The notes under the pieces were generated by a model that saw only the letters and a program-made list of their open reading frames with translations, ran no database searches and had not been told where the DNA came from. From NCBI GenBank assembly GCA_017467965.1, contig JAFUJZ010000020.1, positions 1 through 9,445 on the forward strand: a DNA stretch of 9,445 bases, in the 5' to 3' direction. Below are positions 5,543 to 9,445 of this stretch, in pieces (positions within the stretch are counted from its first letter, which is position 1; each line of letters begins with the position of its first letter). The DNA comes from Clostridia bacterium (GTDB taxonomy: Bacteria > Bacillota_A > Clostridia > UMGS1883). The position numbers and the translations under genes were made by a program.

Positions 5543-7156
5543 ATGAATAATATTAAAAAGTTTTTATTGCTTTTTGCGATAGTTTTTTGCGTTTTGCTTA
5601 CAGGCTGTGCAAAGGACGGTCATGTGGCGGCAAACGTTTTTGTCAAAGGCGTTGACATCGGCGAAATGAGCAGAGAAGAAGCGATAAAAGCACTCGGTCA
5701 AATCAAAATGAACGACAGCGAAAGAGTGTCTATCAATGCTGACGGCAAAAGCTTTACACTTACAGCCGAGGAAATCGGCGCAGAATATGACGTGGAAAAA
5801 ACCGTAGATGCGGCAATCGAAAAAAGTAAGGGCTTGTTCTCCGGTTGGGTAAAAACCGAATATATTCCCGAGATTAAAATCGATCAGACAAAGCTTGATA
5901 AGGCAATAAGCGAAAAGCTTGGCGATAGAGAAACACACGTTGTCGAAACCGTTGCCAACATAACCGAGGAGGGTATTGAGGTAACAAACGGCACAAGCGG
6001 TGTGCAGATAAACCGTACTGAAGCTCTTGATAAGATTAAGCAGGAGCTTATGCGAGAAAATAAACAGGAAATCAAGCTTTCCATTGTCAAAACAGCACCG
6101 AAAGCTGTTGATTACGATGCTTTTTTATCCTCTTTCGGATCTGAATACAAGGAAGGCGGATACATACTTAACACAGACGGTACAATAACAGTTACCGAAT
6201 CTATGCCCGGCTGTGAATTTGACAAAGCTGAAGCAACAAAAATAATGAAGTCCCACACAAAGGAAGGGGAAGCATATTTAATCCCCTGCAAGGTCAATCT
6301 GCCTGCCTTCACAAAGGAAGAAATGGAAGCAGGACTTTTGCGTGATACGCTTGCATCTTTCACCACAAGCTATACAACATCAAGTGCAAACAGATGCGAA
6401 AACATCCGTCTTGCGTCGGAAGCAATCAATGGTACACTTATGATGCCCGGTGATGTTTTCAGCTTTAACGATGCACTGGGCGAGAGAACAAAAGAGCGTG
6501 GCTACAAGCCTGCAGGCGCCTATGCCGCAGGTAAAACCGTTACAGAGGTTGGCGGCGGTATATGTCAGGTATCGAGCACACTTTATAATACGGTGCTCCT
6601 CTCTAACCTTGAAATCGTTGAAAGACGCAGTCATCAGATGACGGTGAGCTATGTTCGCGTGGGTCGCGATGCAACCGTAAACTGGGGCACAACAGACTTC
6701 AAGTTCAAAAACAACACAGGTCACCCGATTAAAATCGTAAGCGAGATTTCGGGTAAAACTATCAAAATATCGATTGTAGGTATGAACACAATCCCGGATA
6801 TGAAGGTTGACATACTTACAAGCACAGTTTCGGTTATACCTCCCACAGAGGAAATTGTTGAAGATCCTGAAAAAGAAGTAGGCTATACTGAAACGGAAAA
6901 GGGTTCAAACGGTTATGTTGTTGATGCTGTAAGAGTGGTTTACTCCGGAGATAAAGAGGTTAGCCGCGAAAATCTTACGCGAAGCCGCTACAACCCCACA
7001 AAGACAATTGTTACTGTAGGTACAAAACAGCCCGAGGGCGTAACAATGCCGGAGACGGGCACAATTAATCCCGATGATGACACAATAATGCCTCCGGGAC
7101 TGCTTCCCGAGGGGGAAGCGCCCACAGGGGTACTTTCCTCAGATACAGGTCTGTAA
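5543..7156 (+). CDS. VanW-domain lipoprotein (YoaR-like) with C-terminal G5-like domain
   Basis: This 537-residue envelope protein is predicted to be lipid-anchored: basic N-terminus, hydrophobic core, and lipobox LTGC ending at Cys22. After it come two regions resembling putative peptidoglycan-binding repeats (PG_binding_4 type, about 80-170 and 187-262). The VanW domain follows (about 273-395), with the motif MMPGDVFSFNDALGERT and the family hallmark VGGGICQVSSTLYN. A G5-like domain lies at about 433-496, followed by an acidic Pro/Glu-rich tail. VanW was named from the vanB vancomycin-resistance cluster, but its biochemical activity is unknown and most copies, like this one, stand alone in Clostridia and Bacilli. 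It should not be read as a resistance gene. The ATG at 5543 is chosen because AAAGGG (5528-5533) lies 9 bases upstream and it gives a standard signal peptide. It is first in a probable two-gene unit with the topoisomerase gene. Confidence 0.92.
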   Translation: MNNIKKFLLLFAIVFCVLLTGCAKDGHVAANVFVKGVDIGEMSREEAIKALGQIKMNDSERVSINADGKSFTLTAEEIGAEYDVEKTVDAAIEKSKGLFSGWVKTEYIPEIKIDQTKLDKAISEKLGDRETHVVETVANITEEGIEVTNGTSGVQINRTEALDKIKQELMRENKQEIKLSIVKTAPKAVDYDAFLSSFGSEYKEGGYILNTDGTITVTESMPGCEFDKAEATKIMKSHTKEGEAYLIPCKVNLPAFTKEEMEAGLLRDTLASFTTSYTTSSANRCENIRLASEAINGTLMMPGDVFSFNDALGERTKERGYKPAGAYAAGKTVTEVGGGICQVSSTLYNTVLLSNLEIVERRSHQMTVSYVRVGRDATVNWGTTDFKFKNNTGHPIKIVSEISGKTIKISIVGMNTIPDMKVDILTSTVSVIPPTEEIVEDPEKEVGYTETEKGSNGYVVDAVRVVYSGDKEVSRENLTRSRYNPTKTIVTVGTKQPEGVTMPETGTINPDDDTIMPPGLLPEGEAPTGVLSSDTGL

Positions 7157-7169
7157 AACAAAAAATACA

Positions 7170-7186
7170 TTTCGTCATTGACGAAA
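7170..7186 (+). other. Intercistronic hairpin before the topoisomerase gene
   Basis: A perfect 7-bp stem TTTCGTC/GACGAAA with an ATT loop occupies the 46-base gap between the two genes. On the plus strand it lacks a following T tract, so it is not a terminator there. It ends three bases before the AAAGGA ribosome binding site (7189-7194) of the next gene and could affect message processing or stability. Confidence 0.45.
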
Positions 7187-7202
7187 CGAAAGGATTAGGA
7201 AA

Positions 7203-9167
7203 ATGGCAAAGAAGGAATACGGCGATCAGAGTATTCAGGCACTGAAAGGTCCGGATCAGGTCAGAAAACGTCCCGGCGTTATGTTCGGTTCTGACGGCTT
7301 GGAGGGTTGTCAGCACAGTATTTTTGAAATTGTTACAAACTCCATTGACGAAGCTCGTGAGGGCTTTGGTAAAGTTATTGAAGTCACCTACTTTAAGGAT
7401 AACAGCGTCGAGGTACGAGACTACGGACGCGGTATTCCCGTAGGCTGGAACGAAAAGGAAGAAAAATATAACTGGGAATTGGTGTTCTGCACGCTTTACG
7501 CAGGCGGTAAGTACTCTAAGGGCGACGGCGAAAGCTATTTGTACTCTTTGGGTCTTAACGGCTTGGGTCTTTGTGCAACGCAGTTTGCATCGGAATACAT
7601 GGAGGCAACCATTAACCGTGACGGTTATGAGCATTCTCTGAGGTTTGAAAAAGGCGAAAACGTAGGCGGACTTTTCAAGGAAGAAAAGAAATACCGTCAT
7701 ACAGGTTCAACAATCCGCTGGAAACCCGACTTACAGGTTTTCACCGATATTGACGTGCCGCTGAGCTATTTTTCCGAAATGCTCAAGCGTCAGGCGGTTG
7801 TCAACGCAGGGCTTCGCTTTAAGCTCGATTATAAGGGCGAAAAGTTTGAATACTACTATGAAAATGGCATAAGTGACTATGTAAACGAGCTTGCACTCGG
7901 CAAAAATCTTACTCCCGCGGCTTTTTATGAGGGCGAAAGAGTAGGTCGTGATCGTGCAGACATGGCTGACTATAAGGTGAAAATCTCTGCGGCGTTCTGT
8001 TTTTCAAACGAGGTTAACGCAATAGAGTATTACCATAACTCCTCTTTCCTTGAACATGGCGGCTCACCCGACAAAGCGACAAGAAGTGCATTTGTAGCGG
8101 CTATTGACAATTTTATCCGCAACGAAAACAAGTACACTAAAAACGAGGCAAAGATTACCTTTGATGATGTTAAGGAAAGCCTTATCCTTGTGACAAACTG
8201 CTTCTCCACGGTTGTAAGCTATGAAAACCAGACAAAGAAGAGTATCAACAACAAGTTTGTACAGGAAGCAATGACAGAGTTCCTCCGTAAAACTCTCGAT
8301 GTATACTTTATCGAAAACCGTGCAGAGGCATTGAGGATTGCCGATCAGGTGTTACTCAATAAGCGTAGTCGCGAAACTGCAGAAAAAACAAGGACAAACC
8401 TCAAAAAGAAACTTACGGGCAATATTGATATTACAAACCGTATCCAGAAATTTGTTGACTGCCGAAGCAAGGATTTAACCAAACGCGAAATTTACATCGT
8501 GGAAGGCGACAGTGCTTTGGGTGCTTGTAAATTGGGCAGAGATAGTGAATTTCAGGCCATTATGCCCGTAAGAGGTAAAATACTTAACTGCCTTAAAGCG
8601 GATTTTGCAAAGATTTTCAAGAGCGAAATCATTACAGACCTTGTAAAGGTCTTGGGCTGCGGCGTTGAAGTAAAAGCCAAGCAGAATAAAGATATTAACG
8701 CATTCAACCTCGAAAACCTCCGTTGGGCAAAGGTTATTATCTGTACCGATGCCGACGTGGACGGTTTCCAGATAAGAACGCTTATTCTTACGATGATTTA
8801 CCGCCTTATGCCCACACTTATCCAGGAGGGCAAGGTTTTCATTGCGGAGTCTCCGCTTTTTGAAATTACCTGTAAGGATGACACATATTTTGCCTACAGC
8901 GAAAAGGAAAAAGCCGAAATACTCGCACAGCTTGAAGGCAAAAAGGTCAATATTCAGCGTAGTAAAGGTCTTGGTGAAAACCAGCCCGACATGATGTGGC
9001 AGACTACCATGAACCCTGAAACAAGGCGACTTATTGAAGTAACTCCCACCGATGCTGAAAAAACTGCCGAAATGTTTGACCTGCTTTTGGGTGACAATCT
9101 TCAAGGCAGAAAAGACTATATTGCAGCATACGGCAAAAATTATTTGGATATGCTTGACATTTCGTGA
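7203..9167 (+). CDS. Divergent type IIA topoisomerase subunit B (GyrB/ParE-like)
   Basis: This is the ATPase/Toprim subunit of a type IIA DNA topoisomerase, 654 residues, the size of a Gram-positive GyrB or ParE. The GHKL ATPase domain (about 1-220) keeps Glu42, Asn46, Asp73, Arg76 and Gly77 at exactly E. coli GyrB positions, plus Thr170. The transducer domain (about 225-400) keeps the QTK loop with Lys345. The Toprim domain has EGDSALG (Glu434) and TDADVDG (Asp516, 518, 520). The C-terminus has SKGLGENQP and the usual ETRRLIEVT block. It departs from the canon near these motifs: VTNSIDEA for VDNSIDEA, DYGRGIP for DDGRGIP, SLGLNGLG for the SGGLHGVG lid loop, QTKKSINN for QTKTKLGN, and ALG for AGG after EGDS. 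It therefore looks active but is neither standard GyrB nor ParE, and may be a third paralogue. No A-subunit gene follows. AAAGGA sits 8 bases before the ATG; likely co-transcribed with the VanW-domain gene. Confidence 0.9.
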   Translation: MAKKEYGDQSIQALKGPDQVRKRPGVMFGSDGLEGCQHSIFEIVTNSIDEAREGFGKVIEVTYFKDNSVEVRDYGRGIPVGWNEKEEKYNWELVFCTLYAGGKYSKGDGESYLYSLGLNGLGLCATQFASEYMEATINRDGYEHSLRFEKGENVGGLFKEEKKYRHTGSTIRWKPDLQVFTDIDVPLSYFSEMLKRQAVVNAGLRFKLDYKGEKFEYYYENGISDYVNELALGKNLTPAAFYEGERVGRDRADMADYKVKISAAFCFSNEVNAIEYYHNSSFLEHGGSPDKATRSAFVAAIDNFIRNENKYTKNEAKITFDDVKESLILVTNCFSTVVSYENQTKKSINNKFVQEAMTEFLRKTLDVYFIENRAEALRIADQVLLNKRSRETAEKTRTNLKKKLTGNIDITNRIQKFVDCRSKDLTKREIYIVEGDSALGACKLGRDSEFQAIMPVRGKILNCLKADFAKIFKSEIITDLVKVLGCGVEVKAKQNKDINAFNLENLRWAKVIICTDADVDGFQIRTLILTMIYRLMPTLIQEGKVFIAESPLFEITCKDDTYFAYSEKEKAEILAQLEGKKVNIQRSKGLGENQPDMMWQTTMNPETRRLIEVTPTDAEKTAEMFDLLLGDNLQGRKDYIAAYGKNYLDMLDIS

Positions 9168-9305
9168 TTAAAGGGCGATAAATCGTACAGGGGCTGCACC
9201 GATGTATCCCGATACTATCGATACAGTCCTTGCACAATTTCTCATCCCTTTTCTCAACAAAATGAGCTTTGGATAAAATAACGCAAATAAAAAGAGCCCC
9301 TTGAG
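9168..9305. other. Non-coding stretch ending in a probable half-terminator
   Basis: The 138 bases between the topoisomerase stop codon and the IS end hold no gene I can support. The final 17 bases (9289-9305, AAAAAGAGCCCCTTGAG) look like the A-rich left arm and loop of an intrinsic terminator, but the expected right arm is missing because the insertion sequence begins at 9306. A 7-base AGGGGCT at 9189-9195 is complementary to 9295-9301 but lies about 100 bases away. Small inverted repeats around 9203-9222 (GTATC/GATAC) have no evident meaning. Confidence 0.45.
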
Positions 9306-9330
9306 TGAAGTAGTCAATACTTTGTAGACA
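9306..9330 (-). repeat. Terminal inverted repeat of the IS3-family element
   Basis: Twenty-five bases begin TGAAGTAGTC and end TTTGTAGACA. The length and the position of the inner GTAGACA block match the layout of IS150-type terminal repeats, whose inner end reads GTTGGACA or similar. The partner repeat lies beyond the window, so the exact boundary is provisional; TGAG at 9302 is the alternative first base. Confidence 0.6.
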
Positions 9331-9344
9331 CAAAAAAGAATATT

Positions 9345-9445
9345 TTAAACTGCCTGTTCAAGTCTGTATTGAACAGGCGGTTTTCTTTTTAACTTTCTGA
9401 TAGGTTTTACATAATTAAAATAGTATACAGCGTCATCAATAACTT
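9345..9445 (-). CDS. IS3-family transposase OrfB, C-terminal end only
   Basis: Only the last 32 codons are in the window, ending with TAA at 9345-9347. The translated end has the IS3-family signature: a helix after the catalytic Glu (VIDDAVYYFNYVKP), then RKLKRKPPVQYRLEQAV, matching the usual YFYN..R.H..LK..SPVQYR pattern. The DDE catalytic residues themselves lie outside the window. OrfB is normally made as a fusion with OrfA by ribosomal frameshifting; that region is also outside. The last codons fall inside a stem-loop that acts as a terminator. Whether the copy is complete is unknown. Confidence 0.85.
   Translation of the reverse strand, partial: VIDDAVYYFNYVKPIRKLKRKPPVQYRLEQAV
9347..9390 (+). 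terminator. Strong stem-loop terminator inside the IS end
   Basis: A 15-bp stem (9347-9361 with 9369-9383, one G-U pair, core GCCTGTTCAA) with a 7-base loop is followed on the plus strand by TTTTCTTTTT (9381-9390). It would stop read-through from the topoisomerase gene into the element, shielding the antisense-oriented transposase. On the minus strand the T run is farther off, so it is a weaker terminator for the transposase itself. The stem encodes the transposase residues around VQYRLEQAV. Confidence 0.85.

Larger units (their letters stand above)
9306..9445 (-). mobile_element. Right end of an IS3-family insertion sequence
   Basis: The element enters from beyond the right edge. It is recognised by the C-terminus of a DDE transposase reading leftward, followed 14 bases past its stop by a terminal-repeat-like sequence that starts TGAAG at 9306 and carries TTTGTAGACA at its inner end, the pattern of IS3/IS150-type ends. 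IS3-family elements begin TG and end CA, which fits 9306 as the last base. The flanking bases GAG (9303-9305) would be the target duplication. The rest of the element, including the other end, is outside the window, so intactness cannot be judged. Confidence 0.75.

Noticed and set aside
5543..7156. Vancomycin resistance function for the VanW-domain gene
   Set aside because: No vanH, ligase, vanX, or two-component genes are nearby, and stand-alone VanW proteins are widespread in non-resistant Gram-positive bacteria.
7065..7700. Long minus-strand frame of 211 codons across the vanW/topoisomerase junction
   Set aside because: It is antisense to two well-supported genes, spans their gap, and its translation shows no domain. 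It arises from codon bias of the true genes.
8475..9104. Minus-strand frame of 209 codons inside the topoisomerase gene
   Set aside because: It is fully antisense to the Toprim domain with no recognisable motif, signal or promoter.
9031..9333. Minus-strand frame of 100 codons reaching the IS end
   Set aside because: It overlaps the topoisomerase 3' end, crosses the IS boundary, and is unrelated to the transposase frame.

Overview
The window looks like chromosomal DNA from a low-to-moderate-GC Bacillota, most probably a gut-type Clostridia (Oscillospirales/Ruminococcaceae-like). The clues are the style of the EF-Tu, two lipoproteins with type II signal peptides, a VanW/YoaR-type cell-wall protein, YcxB-like proteins, strong AGGAG-type ribosome binding sites and near-consensus sigma-A promoters. 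TAA and TGA both end genes normally. The taxonomic placement is inference from protein style only.

Layout, left to right. (1) 1-1222: EF-Tu (tuf), lacking about nine N-terminal codons, closed by a strong intrinsic terminator. (2) 1223-1735: a short spacer with a palindromic repeat-like element ending in nine C residues, then a 70-residue XRE-family regulator on the minus strand with a cluster of palindromic half-sites upstream. (3) 1736-2398: a small lipoprotein gene on the minus strand with its own promoter and terminator. (4) 2458-3469: a consensus promoter driving two overlapping, paralogous YcxB-like membrane protein genes in visibly AT-richer DNA. (5) 3440-5413: a minus-strand operon, hflX (ribosome-associated GTPase) followed by a yigZ/IMPACT-family gene, coupled by an ATGA overlap. 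Its terminator is shared with the convergent YcxB pair and encodes the last residues of both converging proteins. (6) 5462-9167: a plus-strand unit with a large VanW-domain lipoprotein and, 46 bases later, a divergent GyrB/ParE-like type IIA topoisomerase subunit. (7) 9168-9445: a short non-coding stretch, then the right end of an IS3-family insertion sequence whose transposase enters from beyond the window on the minus strand.

Most genes are housekeeping or envelope functions in separate small units. The points most worth a second look are an Asn in place of the catalytic His84 of EF-Tu, the divergent topoisomerase B subunit without a visible A subunit and linked to a cell-wall lipoprotein, the terminator that doubles as coding sequence for two convergent genes, the tandem YcxB pair, and an IS3 end that abuts what looks like half of a terminator stem. 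No tRNA, rRNA, CRISPR array or defence system is visible. I see no clear evidence of a wholly new system.
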